A stretch of 60,655 bases of DNA. Origin: Acrocarpospora macrocephala. GTDB taxonomy: Bacteria; Actinomycetota; Actinomycetes; Streptosporangiales; Streptosporangiaceae. Below the pieces are notes generated by a model, which was not told the origin of the DNA, did no database searches, and was given only the letters and a program-made list of their open reading frames with translations. The position numbers and the translations under genes were made by a program. Positions 17,656 through 25,843 of this stretch are shown in pieces. The stretch spans positions 1 to 60,655 of the forward strand of contig NZ_BLAE01000073.1 in the NCBI RefSeq assembly GCF_009687865.1. The letters are read 5' to 3'. The number at the start of each line of letters is the position of its first letter. Position 1 is the stretch's first letter.

Positions 17656-18081
17656 ATGAAACGCATCCTCCAGCTGCTCGCGACCATCACCCTGACCGTC
17701 GGCCTCATGACCGGGGCCGCGGCCGGCGCGCAGGCCGCCACCGAGACGACCACGATCACCAGGGGCCTCACGTCCTTCGGGCTCGACTGCGGCCACTGGT
17801 ACAACGCGACGTGCAACCTCTACTTCAGCCGCAGCCTCACCCGCAAGCTCGCGAAGCTGCCGTCCATCGGCCGGTCGAGCCTCGGAGAGTGCAACAAGTT
17901 GTCCGACTGGAAGGCGAAGGCGGCCTGCTTCGGGCTCGTCGTCGTGGCCAGGTCCGTACAGAAGACGGTGAAAACCGCCGCTCGGACCAACCAGTGCCTG
18001 AAGATCCGCTTCCAGAAGGCGGCCCCGGCCGTGATCGTCGGGTGGTGGCCCTCGGGCAGCGCAAAGTACTGCAAGAACTGA
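17656..18081 (+). CDS. Small secreted protein of unknown function
   Basis: The 141-residue product starts at ATG 17656 with AGGAAGGG upstream; a much longer frame extending upstream overlaps the SARP gene and is a shadow. There is a clear signal peptide (MKRILQLLATITLTVGLMTG, cleavage near AQA about residue 27). The mature part is short and basic with five or more Cys (LDCGHWYNATCNLYF, LGECNKL, KAACFG, TNQCLKI, KYCKN), which suggests disulfide bonds. I do not recognise a family. It lies 62 bp after the SARP gene and is followed by a strong hairpin terminator. A secreted structural or inhibitor-like role is only a guess. Confidence 0.75.
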   Translation: MKRILQLLATITLTVGLMTGAAAGAQAATETTTITRGLTSFGLDCGHWYNATCNLYFSRSLTRKLAKLPSIGRSSLGECNKLSDWKAKAACFGLVVVARSVQKTVKTAARTNQCLKIRFQKAAPAVIVGWWPSGSAKYCKN

Positions 18082-18090
18082 ACGGTTCGA

Positions 18091-18124
18091 GGTGATGGCG
18101 TGGCGAAGGGGCCACGCCATCACC
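18091..18124 (+). terminator. Perfect 14-bp stem terminator
   Basis: GGTGATGGCGTGGC, a 6-nt loop GAAGGG, then GCCACGCCATCACC, followed by ATTTCC, 9 bp after the stop of the small secreted gene. It ends the SARP-secreted protein transcript. It also excludes the earliest possible start (18092) of the kinase frame. Confidence 0.88.
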
Positions 18125-18157
18125 ATTTCCCGATCAACGGATGGATGGGAGATCCTT

Positions 18158-19801
18158 GTGTCGACATGGACGCGACCTGTTGCGTCTGGGCGCCGACATC
18201 GAGGGTTGGAACCGACCGTGCCCGACCAGCCGTACCGAATTGGGGGCTACCGGATCGTGCGGCGGTTGGGACAGGGCGGGATGGGGGTCGTCTATCTCGC
18301 GGAGGCGGAGTCCGGCGCCCGGGTCGCGCTGAAGGTGATCCATGGCGAGTGGGCCCGCGATCCCAGGTATCGGCGCAGATTCCAGCGTGAGGTGAGGATC
18401 CTTCGGCGGGTGGCCGAATCCGCGCGGTTCTGCACCGTGCCCATCCTGGACTCGGGGACTGAGGGCGACCGCGCCTACCTCGTCACCGAGTTCGTCGACG
18501 GGCCGGATCTGGCCGAGCGGGTCGCCCGGGACGGCCCGCTCGCCGGGCCCGATCTCCTCGACCTCGCCACCAGGACGCTGCTCGCGCTGGAGGCGATCCA
18601 CGCCGCGGACGTCGTACACCGCGATCTGAAGCCGGGAAACGTGCTGCTCGGCCCCGACGGGCCGAAGGTCATCGACTTCGGCATCGCCCAGATGGCGGAT
18701 TCGCTCACGCTCACGACCACCCTCGTCGGCACCCCCGGCTACATGTCGCCGGAACAGGCGCTGGACCACCAGGTGACCTTCGCCGCCGACGTCTTCTCGT
18801 GGGGCGCGGTCACCGCGTTCGCGGCGACCGGCCGCTGTCCCTTCGGCGAGGGCAACTCGCCCGCCGTCACCTTCCGGGTGGCGTACGAGGAGCCCGACCT
18901 GGAGGGCGTCGACGGGCGCCTGCGCGACGTGATCGCGTGGGCGCTGAACAAGGCCCCGGAACGCCGCCCGACTCCCCGCGAACTGTACGCGGCGCTCACC
19001 GGCGAGCCGGGTGACGTGCTGATCCCCGTGGACAGCGGGTGGACCGTACCGGACCCGCACCTGCCGCCCGGGCCTTCCGGCCGCCCGCCGACGGGTGGCC
19101 GGAAGGCCCTGCGGCTGGTCGCGGTGGGACTGGCGGTGACCGGCCTGCTGCTGCCGCTGAATGTCCTCACCGGAGTGGTGCCCCTGGGCGCGCCCGGCTG
19201 CGCCGACCCCGATGAGACCCGGGCCCTGCCGCTCTCGCTGACGGACTTCGACACCACGAGGAAGGGCCAGGTGGCCGCCACGGAGGACGGCTGGACGGTC
19301 GCGTCCCCGGGCGGTTACACCTGGACGGGCGTCCACGGGCGGCTACCCGCCTGGTGTCGCCTCCAGGTCGATCTGGACGTCCAGGTGAAGGGCCCGACCG
19401 AGGAACCCTTCCTGAGCATGGGCTGGGGATACGGCATCGGCGTATGCTCCCGCTTCGACGGCAGCCAGCCACGGGGCCTGTCCCTCCAGTACGCCTTCTA
19501 CCAAGGGGAAGAAGCGCAGGAGAACCACATCAAGGTGGTACGCCTGCCGGCCGCGAACGCCCATCCCGGCCCCCAACCCGCCGATCCACCCCAGGGCCTG
19601 GACCAGGGCACCCACCACTGGCGGATCATGTTCGACCAGGACAGGGTGGCCTACCAGCTGGACTACGGCGTGCTTCAGACCGCCTGGTATCCGGTCACCG
19701 GCGACCCCCCGCTGCTGGCCGACTGCCTGGACAGCTCGTTCGTGCTCCGCTCCTGGCTAGCCGAGGTCGAGGTGCGCAACGTGACCGTCAGCCCCGGGTG
19801 A
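18158..19801 (+). CDS. Membrane Ser/Thr protein kinase (PknB-type kinase domain, one TM, extracytoplasmic domain)
   Basis: GTG 18158 has GGGAG 6 nt upstream, giving 547 residues; GTG 18218 (527 residues) is an alternative. The kinase domain shows the Gly loop GQGGMGVVY, the ATP-binding Lys in VALKVI, the catalytic loop HRDLKPGNVLL, DFGIA and GTPGYMSPEQ, so it should be active. After a Pro-rich linker there is one TM helix (LRLVAVGLAVTGLLLPLNVL). An extracellular domain of about 200 residues with four or more Cys and many aromatic residues follows. That domain is not PASTA and looks like a beta-sandwich ligand-binding domain. The kinase probably senses an external signal. It is flanked by two small secreted proteins. 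The substrates are unknown, although the nearby SARP regulators are natural candidates. Confidence 0.88.
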   Translation: MSTWTRPVASGRRHRGLEPTVPDQPYRIGGYRIVRRLGQGGMGVVYLAEAESGARVALKVIHGEWARDPRYRRRFQREVRILRRVAESARFCTVPILDSGTEGDRAYLVTEFVDGPDLAERVARDGPLAGPDLLDLATRTLLALEAIHAADVVHRDLKPGNVLLGPDGPKVIDFGIAQMADSLTLTTTLVGTPGYMSPEQALDHQVTFAADVFSWGAVTAFAATGRCPFGEGNSPAVTFRVAYEEPDLEGVDGRLRDVIAWALNKAPERRPTPRELYAALTGEPGDVLIPVDSGWTVPDPHLPPGPSGRPPTGGRKALRLVAVGLAVTGLLLPLNVLTGVVPLGAPGCADPDETRALPLSLTDFDTTRKGQVAATEDGWTVASPGGYTWTGVHGRLPAWCRLQVDLDVQVKGPTEEPFLSMGWGYGIGVCSRFDGSQPRGLSLQYAFYQGEEAQENHIKVVRLPAANAHPGPQPADPPQGLDQGTHHWRIMFDQDRVAYQLDYGVLQTAWYPVTGDPPLLADCLDSSFVLRSWLAEVEVRNVTVSPG

Positions 19802-19866
19802 ACTCGATTCTGGGCCTCGACCGTCACCACTCGCGGGCCTACTGTCGGCGGCAGGAAGGGAGCGTC

Positions 19867-20265
19867 ATGAAACTGATCACGATCGCCTCCGCGCTCCTCG
19901 TCGGCGGTGCCTGGCTCGTCGTCGTCCCAATCGCCGCGGAGGCCCAAACCGCCTGCTCATGGACGCTGGTCGCGCGGGGGCAGAAGAAAGCGGTGGGCAC
20001 CCGGACCATTCGACTGCAGAAGTGCGGAGGAAGCATCCGCGCGACACTGACCGGCGGCAGGACCGGAGACGTGGTCAGGCTCGAAATCCGGTCTGGCACC
20101 GCCAAGTCGGCGAAGGTCCTCAGCGGGCGGACCACAGCGATAACAGCGTCGCTGACCCTGGGCTCTCGGCAAGCGAGATCCTGCGGCACGCCCGCAAAGG
20201 GAAGCAAGTCCTGCACGGCATGGTGGCCATCCACATCGGGCGGTCCTCCACCGACAATTCCATGA
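19867..20265 (+). CDS. Small secreted basic protein of unknown function
   Basis: The 132-residue product starts at ATG 19867 with GGAAGGGAG just upstream. A signal peptide (MKLITIASALLVGGAWLVVV, cleavage near AEA-QTA about residue 27) is followed by a basic mature region with four Cys in two pairs (TACSW/LQKCGG and RSCGTP/KSCTAW). It is predicted to be beta-rich (GSIRATLTGGRTGDVVRLEI). It begins 65 bp after the kinase and may share its promoter. No family is recognised. It ends only 20 bp before the convergent end of the flavin oxidoreductase gene. Confidence 0.7.
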   Translation: MKLITIASALLVGGAWLVVVPIAAEAQTACSWTLVARGQKKAVGTRTIRLQKCGGSIRATLTGGRTGDVVRLEIRSGTAKSAKVLSGRTTAITASLTLGSRQARSCGTPAKGSKSCTAWWPSTSGGPPPTIP

Positions 20266-20285
20266 CTGGGTGCGGCTGGCCCAAG

Positions 20286-21230
20286 CTACGAGACGGACGG
20301 CAGGGGGAGCGTCCGCAAGGCTGGCAGGACCTCGGTAGCCAGCGTTTCGACCACACGGGGGCGGGCTTTCGGTGGAGCCGCGACCTGGAGGAGCAGATGC
20401 CGTGCCCCGGCGTCGACGAAGCGGGAGAGAAGCTCCACCACCTGGTCGGCCGAGCCCACCGCGAGGTACTTGTCGGCCAATCGGGTGAAGTCCTGGGAGT
20501 AGACCTTGCTGACGACGTCGATTCCGGTGTCCCGGGCCCAGCGTGCGTCGGCATCGGCGCACACCCAGATCAGCAGGCCGCTCGTGACCGCGCCGCGCGG
20601 CCGGCCGTGCGTCTCGACGGCCCGCGCCAGGTGCTCGTTCCCCTCGGCCAGCCGCGTCGGCGTGAGCATGTAGGGCAACCAGATGTCGGCAAGGGCCGCG
20701 GCCCGTTCAATCGCGCTTGGCTTTCGTCCGCCCAGCCACACCGGCAGGCCGTGTTCACCGGCCACCGGCGGGTCCAGCGCGAGCCCGTCGGCGCGGTGCC
20801 CGTCATGCTCGACGGTGATGCGCTGCCCGGAGAGCAGGGACCGGATGACGGAGAGGCCACTTTCGAGGCGACGAAAACGGTCCGCAGGGTTCGTGCCGAC
20901 CGCGATGAACTCGCCGGGGAACTCGCCACCGGCCCCCACTCCCAGCTCGAAGCGACCCCCCGACACCTCGTCGAGTACGGCGGCGAGCTTCGCCAGCAGA
21001 ACGGGCGGATACAGGGGCGCGATGGCCACCGACGACACCAGGCCGATCCGGTGGGTGGCACCGGCCGCGGCGGCCAGGTAAATGAGACTGTTGGCCGTCG
21101 GGCCGTGGAAGAAGAGATGTTCCCCGACACCGACGAGATCGAACCCGGCGATCTCGGCATCGCGCGCGAACCCCGCTATGTCTGCGGTGGTGCCAGTCGA
21201 CAATCCCACCCGAAGGGTGCTCCTGATCAA
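20286..21230 (-). CDS. LLM-class flavin-dependent oxidoreductase (luciferase-like)
   Basis: The 314-residue product has a bacterial-luciferase-like TIM barrel: DAEIAGFDLVGVGEHLFF near the N-terminus, HRIGLVSSVAIAPLYPPVLL, DEVSGGRFELGVGAGGEFP (the conserved SxGRxxLGxGxG stretch) and GLPVWLGGRKPSAIERAA. These proteins use FMNH2 or F420 to oxygenate or reduce substrates. Members include Baeyer-Villiger-type ketone monooxygenases, limonene monooxygenases and F420 dehydrogenases. Being last in an operon with two lactonase-type hydrolases favours a Baeyer-Villiger or related ring-oxygenation role, but this is inference. The start is TTG 21230, overlapping the previous stop (TTGA); a GTG at 21212 is an alternative. 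No flavin reductase gene is adjacent. Confidence 0.85.
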   Translation of the reverse strand: MIRSTLRVGLSTGTTADIAGFARDAEIAGFDLVGVGEHLFFHGPTANSLIYLAAAAGATHRIGLVSSVAIAPLYPPVLLAKLAAVLDEVSGGRFELGVGAGGEFPGEFIAVGTNPADRFRRLESGLSVIRSLLSGQRITVEHDGHRADGLALDPPVAGEHGLPVWLGGRKPSAIERAAALADIWLPYMLTPTRLAEGNEHLARAVETHGRPRGAVTSGLLIWVCADADARWARDTGIDVVSKVYSQDFTRLADKYLAVGSADQVVELLSRFVDAGARHLLLQVAAPPKARPRVVETLATEVLPALRTLPLPSVS

Positions 21231-22150
21231 CCCCGGAACCGCCCCTGCGGCACTCCCGTGACCCCGAGTCCGCGGACGGCGAAGATGCTGCCCGCGAGCG
21301 GCCCGTCCTTCGGGTAAGGCACCGGGAGGTCCGGGTTGGCCATCGTGGTCACGAACAGGACATCGAGGTCGGCGCCGCCGAAGGTCACGCTCGTCGGCTT
21401 CAGCACGGGCGTCTGGATCCGCCGGTCAAGCGTCCCGTCGGGTGCGTACCGCCGGATCTCGCCGCCGTAGACGGTGGCGCTCCACACATACCCCTCGGCA
21501 TCGACGGTTCCGCCGTCGGGCTGCCCCTGCCCCGTGACGCCCTTGTCGTCCACGTAGGAGGCGAAGACCCGCTGCCTGCTCAGCTCACCGGTCGCGGTGT
21601 CGTAGTCGAATGCGTAGATCTCGTCCGCCCAGCTGTCGGAGCAGTACATCGTCGCTCCGTCGGGGCTGAAACACGGCCCGTTCGTGATGCCGATGTTCGA
21701 GTGGACCGTCTTCACCACCAGATCCGGGTCCAGCCGGTACAGCGAGCATCCGGTTTCGATCTTCCCCACGAGCCAGTTCGTGCTCGGATTGATCAAGGCA
21801 TAGCTCATGGTTCCCGTGATGAAGCGACCCTGCCGGTCGACCTTGCCGTCGTTGAGCCTGGAGGCCGTGGACGGTTCCGGATCGACGAGTTTGGTGAGCT
21901 CGGAGCTCTCGAAGTCGAAGGTGTAGATGCCGTCGTCGAGAGTCACCAGGGCTCCGCCGGCCGTACGGAGGCTGATCGCGCCGACCATGCCCGGCATCTT
22001 CCACACCTGGATGTTTCCGCCGGCGCCGTCAGCGCGGTAGATGGCGCCTCCGGTGCTGTCCACCCAGTAGAGGCGCTGCTCGTCGACGTCCCAGATCGGG
22101 CTCTCGGCGAGCTCCGTGATGGGAGGGACGAACAAGTCAAAGGCCGTCAT
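21227..22150 (-). CDS. SMP-30/gluconolactonase/LRE-family hydrolase
   Basis: The product of about 307 residues has the six-bladed propeller signatures of the family: ELAESPIWDVDEQRLYWVDS (metal-binding Glu), ASRLNDGKVDRQGRFITGTM (RxNDGxxDxxGRFxxGT), GITNGPCFSPDGATMYCSDS (Asn ligand) and QPDGGTVDAEGYVWSATVYG (Asp ligand). The usual reaction is metal-dependent hydrolysis of a sugar lactone or similar lactone. ATG 22150 has AGGAG 8 nt upstream and is preferred to GTG 22156. It overlaps the LLM gene and follows the MBL-fold lactonase by 66 bp. Two lactone hydrolases in one operon fit a pathway that forms a cyclic ester. Confidence 0.85.
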   Translation of the reverse strand: MTAFDLFVPPITELAESPIWDVDEQRLYWVDSTGGAIYRADGAGGNIQVWKMPGMVGAISLRTAGGALVTLDDGIYTFDFESSELTKLVDPEPSTASRLNDGKVDRQGRFITGTMSYALINPSTNWLVGKIETGCSLYRLDPDLVVKTVHSNIGITNGPCFSPDGATMYCSDSWADEIYAFDYDTATGELSRQRVFASYVDDKGVTGQGQPDGGTVDAEGYVWSATVYGGEIRRYAPDGTLDRRIQTPVLKPTSVTFGGADLDVLFVTTMANPDLPVPYPKDGPLAGSIFAVRGLGVTGVPQGRFRG

Positions 22151-22216
22151 GATCACATCTCCTGTCGCTTGGTGGTACGAACCGCGGGCCGTGGCGGTTG
22201 ACGATGGTCGAGAAAC

Positions 22217-23029
22217 TCAGTCGTAGACGCGCTGCGAGCAGATTTTGGCGAATTCGTCCTTGTCGTGCCCAAAGACGATTCGCGCGTCGAAACGCTGCTC
22301 CAGGCTCTTGGTGAACCGCCAGCTGCGCCACCAGCCGGGGTGGTCCCGCATGATCCAGCCCTGCGGGATCGGTTCCTCGTAGTTCCGCCGGAGCGGGAAC
22401 TGGTCGCTCGCGAAGATCCAGTGGCCGTGGTTCCGCAACTCCGCACGCAGCACGAGGAGCCCGTGGGCGTGGCCGGACATCTGGTAGAGGGTGATCCCGT
22501 GGAAGAGGTCCCACTTGTCACCGTGAATGGGGACCCAGTTGAAGGTCGGGTCGATGTAGTGGGGCAGGTAGGGACCGAAGTCCTCCCCCGTCGCCACGTT
22601 GTAGAAGGCGTTCTTGAGCTCGGTCTCGTGGACGAACACCGGCACGTTCGTGCCCCGGAAGAACTCCAGGCCACCCCCGTGATCCATGTGCAGGTGGCTG
22701 ATCACGACCGCCTTGATGTCCGACAGCTCGAAGCCGGCCGCGTTCAGGGCGTTGTCGAGCCGGTGCTCCGGCTCGTAGAGCGACGGCGACGCCAGCTCGA
22801 TCGACTCCTTCGGCCACAGTCCCTCGCGCTCGGGCGCGACGCCCGTGTCGAACAGGATCGGGCCTGCCTTCGGGTGCTCGATGACGTACGCGCTCATGCA
22901 CTGGGTGCACATCGCGGCCGCGTGCTCGGGATCGCTCGGCATCGCGAGGCCACCCAAATAGAACGGGAGTCCAGCGTCATTGGTCAGCTCGCCGAGACTC
23001 AACGGGTAGACGCGAATACCACTGCTCAT
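22217..23029 (-). CDS. Metallo-beta-lactamase-fold lactonase (N-acyl-homoserine-lactonase-like)
   Basis: The 270-residue product carries HLHMDHGGG (His112, His114, Asp116, His117), GHAHGLLVL and DQFP, consistent with a dinuclear zinc site. The N-terminal region (ILFDTGVAPEREGLWP) resembles AHL lactonases of the AiiA/AttM type, which hydrolyse homoserine lactones or gamma-butyrolactones. No signal peptide is seen. In this operon a role in opening a lactone intermediate is more likely than quorum quenching, but quenching cannot be ruled out. Its ATG overlaps the SDR stop (TGATG), so the two are translationally coupled. Confidence 0.85.
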   Translation of the reverse strand: MSSGIRVYPLSLGELTNDAGLPFYLGGLAMPSDPEHAAAMCTQCMSAYVIEHPKAGPILFDTGVAPEREGLWPKESIELASPSLYEPEHRLDNALNAAGFELSDIKAVVISHLHMDHGGGLEFFRGTNVPVFVHETELKNAFYNVATGEDFGPYLPHYIDPTFNWVPIHGDKWDLFHGITLYQMSGHAHGLLVLRAELRNHGHWIFASDQFPLRRNYEEPIPQGWIMRDHPGWWRSWRFTKSLEQRFDARIVFGHDKDEFAKICSQRVYD

Positions 23030-23901
23030 CAGATGCTCTTTCCTTGGTCGCCGAGAACGTTGACGACGGACTTCGTCCCGGACGTCCCCATGTTGAGTCC
23101 CGCGATCTTCAGGTCACCCGGGTTGTTTCCGAGGCGACGGGCGAGGTCGGTCCCGGCCGCCGAGATGCCGCCGTCCACGGCGACGCAGGTGCCGGTGATC
23201 ATCGCGGGCTCGGGGGCGGCGAGGAAGGCCACGGCCTCGGCGACGTGTGCGCTCGTCGTCGGTTCCTTGAGAGGCTGCAACTGGAGAGCGCGGTCGACGT
23301 CACTCTGGTCTCGCCCCTTCATCCACATCGGGGTGATGACCGACCCCGGAGCGACCGCGTTCACGCGGATACGATGCTCTGCGAGCTCGGCGGCGGTGCT
23401 CCACGTCAGGTTCTGCACGGCCGCCTTGGCCGCCGAGTACGCCTGCGGACCGGTCCCGCCGTCCCAGGCGGCGATCGAGCACATGTTCACGATCGAGCCC
23501 CCGCCACCCTGGGCCAGGAACTGGCGGGTGGCGTGCTTCGTGCCGAGGAACACTCCCCGTGCCAGCACTCCGAACGTGAAGTCCCAGTGCGCCACGTCGA
23601 GCTCGTGGATGGGGCCGAACGCGCCGGAGATCCCGGCGTTGTTCACCATGCAGTCCAGCCGGCCGAATCGGTCGACCGCGGTCTCCACGAGGCGGGCCAC
23701 CTGGCTCTCCACGCTGACGTCGCAGACGACCCCGACGACGTTCTCCTCGTCGGAGGCGCCGAACGCCTCATGCAGCGTGACGGCGTTGATGTCGCCCGCG
23801 ACCACCTTCCATCCGTCCGCGACGAGTCGTGTCACGATCCCGAGGCCGATACCGCTCGCCCCTCCGGTGACGGCCGCGACCCTTGGTGTTACCTGACTCA
23901 C
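23029..23901 (-). CDS. Short-chain dehydrogenase/reductase
   Basis: The 290-residue classical SDR has the Rossmann Gly motif TGGASGIG (about residues 10-17), the NNAGISG motif, the catalytic Ser in NMCSIAAWDG and the YSAAKAAV active site (YxxxK). The C-terminal PAMITGTCVAVDGGISAAG stretch is also typical. An acidic residue after strand 2 (AGDINAVTL) suggests NAD preference. It likely oxidises an alcohol made by the P450 to a ketone. The start is GTG 23901, which overlaps the stop of the acyl-CoA ligase (GTGA). The longer frame to 23970 lies inside that ligase gene and is not the start. Confidence 0.87.
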   Translation of the reverse strand: MSQVTPRVAAVTGGASGIGLGIVTRLVADGWKVVAGDINAVTLHEAFGASDEENVVGVVCDVSVESQVARLVETAVDRFGRLDCMVNNAGISGAFGPIHELDVAHWDFTFGVLARGVFLGTKHATRQFLAQGGGGSIVNMCSIAAWDGGTGPQAYSAAKAAVQNLTWSTAAELAEHRIRVNAVAPGSVITPMWMKGRDQSDVDRALQLQPLKEPTTSAHVAEAVAFLAAPEPAMITGTCVAVDGGISAAGTDLARRLGNNPGDLKIAGLNMGTSGTKSVVNVLGDQGKSI

Positions 23902-25418
23902 TGTTCTGCCTTTCGCATGGCGGATCGGGATGTCGAGCCGGTGTCGACCGTGTCGGGCGAGATCCCCCACGAGCGCAACGTCTGGACCTGTACCTTCTGC
24001 GTCACCGTCCGCGGTAACCGCGGGAGCGCCCGGTAGTAGCGAGGCACGGAGAAGTAGGGCAGCCGGTCCGCGCAGAACGCGCGGAGCGTGGGAGCGTCGA
24101 GCACTCCCCGCTTGAGCACGACCGCCGCCATGACCTCGTCTTCGCCGAGGTGGCTGGGCACCGCGTAAACGGCGACCTCCGCGACGTCCGGGTGCTGGAC
24201 CAGGATGTATTCGACGTCGGCTGGCGCGATGTTCTCGCCCGCTCGGCGGATGACGTCCTTGACGCGGCCGACGAAGGCGTAGAACCCGTCACTGTCCCGA
24301 ACGAGCACGTCGCCGGTCTGGAACCAGCCGTCGACCAGCGCGGCGCCGAAAGACGGCTGGTCATCCAGATAGCCCAGCGGAAGCGTGCCCGCCCCCGCGG
24401 GCCGGACGAACAGCTGGCCGGCATCGCCGTCCTGGACCACCAGGCCCGAGGGGTCGCGCAACTCGGCCTCCCATTCGTCGAACAGGGACCCGCAGGAGCC
24501 CAGCCTGCGCACGCCGGCGGGCAGCCCGGTGATCAGACCGACGTCGGTGAGGCCGTACATCTCCGTGGTGCGCACCGCGAACCTGTCCTCGAACTCACGC
24601 GTGAGTTCAGCCGTGACGCCCGAGCGGCGAACCACGCGTAGCCGGTGCCGGCGCTCTTTGTCGCTGACCGGCGCCTGCACGAGAATCTGCGTGATGGTGC
24701 CCAGGGTGCTGGCCACCGTGGCCCGATGTGCCACGATCTCGTCCCAGTACCGCGAAGCGCTGAAGCGCTCGGCGACCACGATCGAGGCGCCTGACATGAG
24801 CGATCCGAAGAGGTCGCACATGAGCGCGGCCCCGTGCACGAGTGGCAGGCAGGTGTAGATGACATCCCCCGGCTCGTACGGCATGCACCGAACGGTCGCC
24901 GCGGCGAACTGCAGAGCGGACCGGTGGCTGTAGACGACCACCTTGGAACGTCCGGACGTGGTCCCGGAGGTGAGCATGAGGACGGCGGCGTCGTCCGGTC
25001 GCGGCAACGCGCGGCCGGCGGACGCGTCCCCCGGTAGCCGGCGCAGCTCGCTCATCGAAATCGCCGGACGTCCCACCAGCTCCGCCGGAATGTCGGCGTT
25101 CGAGCCGACGACGACCAGCTTCGGTTCCGCGACCTCCATGACCCGCGCGAGCATCGGCCCGCGATAGTCCACGGTGATCGGGAGCGGGATCGCGCCCGCG
25201 ACCACGGCACCGAAGAAGACGTCGACGAACTCCGCGGAGTTCGGCAGCATGACGGCGACGTGATCGCCCGGGGCGACCCCGAGGTTCTCCAGCTGACCGG
25301 CGGTCTTCCTGGCCCTGGAGAGAACGTCCCGCCAGGGAGCCGTTTCGCCGCCGACGAACGTGATGCCGCCAGGACCCGCCGCGGCGGACTCGAGCAGGGT
25401 GACCAGCGTGTCAGGCAT
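23898..25418 (-). CDS. Acyl-CoA ligase (class I AMP-forming, ANL superfamily)
   Basis: The 506-residue product has the ANL motifs. The P-loop is MLTSGTTSGRSKVVVYSH (LTSGTTGxxK type), the A5 motif is TTEMYGLTDVG, the A7-A8 region is GWFQTGDVLV with FVGRVKDVIRRAGENIAP, and the C-terminal Lys region is LPRTVTQKVQVQTL. It should adenylate a carboxylic acid and form its CoA thioester. Placed next to an aldolase and lactonases, it could activate the hydroxy acid released by lactone opening. The start is ATG 25418, which overlaps the DUF35 gene end by 8 bp; the longer frame to 25616 is a shadow. Confidence 0.88.
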   Translation of the reverse strand: MPDTLVTLLESAAAGPGGITFVGGETAPWRDVLSRARKTAGQLENLGVAPGDHVAVMLPNSAEFVDVFFGAVVAGAIPLPITVDYRGPMLARVMEVAEPKLVVVGSNADIPAELVGRPAISMSELRRLPGDASAGRALPRPDDAAVLMLTSGTTSGRSKVVVYSHRSALQFAAATVRCMPYEPGDVIYTCLPLVHGAALMCDLFGSLMSGASIVVAERFSASRYWDEIVAHRATVASTLGTITQILVQAPVSDKERRHRLRVVRRSGVTAELTREFEDRFAVRTTEMYGLTDVGLITGLPAGVRRLGSCGSLFDEWEAELRDPSGLVVQDGDAGQLFVRPAGAGTLPLGYLDDQPSFGAALVDGWFQTGDVLVRDSDGFYAFVGRVKDVIRRAGENIAPADVEYILVQHPDVAEVAVYAVPSHLGEDEVMAAVVLKRGVLDAPTLRAFCADRLPYFSVPRYYRALPRLPRTVTQKVQVQTLRSWGISPDTVDTGSTSRSAMRKAEQ

Positions 25419-25842
25419 CGGCGGTTCCCGACAGGACGAAGTCGATCCGTGCGTCCGCCGCGTTCCGGTGGTCGGCCACGACCTTCGCGCCGATCGCCAC
25501 CTGGCCCTCCTCGGCGTCCAGGATGTTGGCGATGAGCCGGATTCCCGGCGCGTCGTCGAGTTCGACGAGCGCGATGGCGTACGGCACCCGGTCGCGAAGA
25601 TCCGGGGTGAACCCATGGCGAGCCCAGGTGAAGGAGTAGATGGTCCCGGCCCCGTCCAAACGCTGCCAGCGCACTGCGGAGTGCTGACATCCCGGACAGA
25701 ATCCGGACGGAGGCTGGCGAAATCGGCCGCAGTTCGCGCACTGGCACGCGACGAGCGAACCGGCGAGCAATGCCTCCCAGAAGGGAAGCGTGTCCTTCGT
25801 CGGGTAGAGCCCGAGCTGAGCGAGTCGTTCCATCGTCTCCAT
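25411..25842 (-). CDS. DUF35/OB-fold Zn-ribbon protein (ChsH2-type aldolase partner)
   Basis: The 143-residue product has an N-terminal helix (LPFWEALLAGSLVACQC), a rubredoxin-like Zn ribbon with two CxxC pairs (CANC and CPGC, about residues 35-53), and an OB-fold (IYSFTWARHGFTPDL, YAIALVELDDAPGIRLIANI). DUF35 proteins associate with thiolase-like proteins. In steroid side-chain degradation ChsH2-like DUF35 domains bind the aldolase Ltp2 and are needed for its activity. Here it lies directly between an Ltp2-like gene and an acyl-CoA ligase, with only 1 bp separating it from the former. Confidence 0.85.
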   Translation of the reverse strand: METMERLAQLGLYPTKDTLPFWEALLAGSLVACQCANCGRFRQPPSGFCPGCQHSAVRWQRLDGAGTIYSFTWARHGFTPDLRDRVPYAIALVELDDAPGIRLIANILDAEEGQVAIGAKVVADHRNAADARIDFVLSGTADA

Positions 25843-25843
25843 G

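Noticed and set aside
18092-18157. Longer start for the Ser/Thr kinase
   Set aside because: It lies inside the 14-bp-stem terminator; GTG 18158 has a Shine-Dalgarno.
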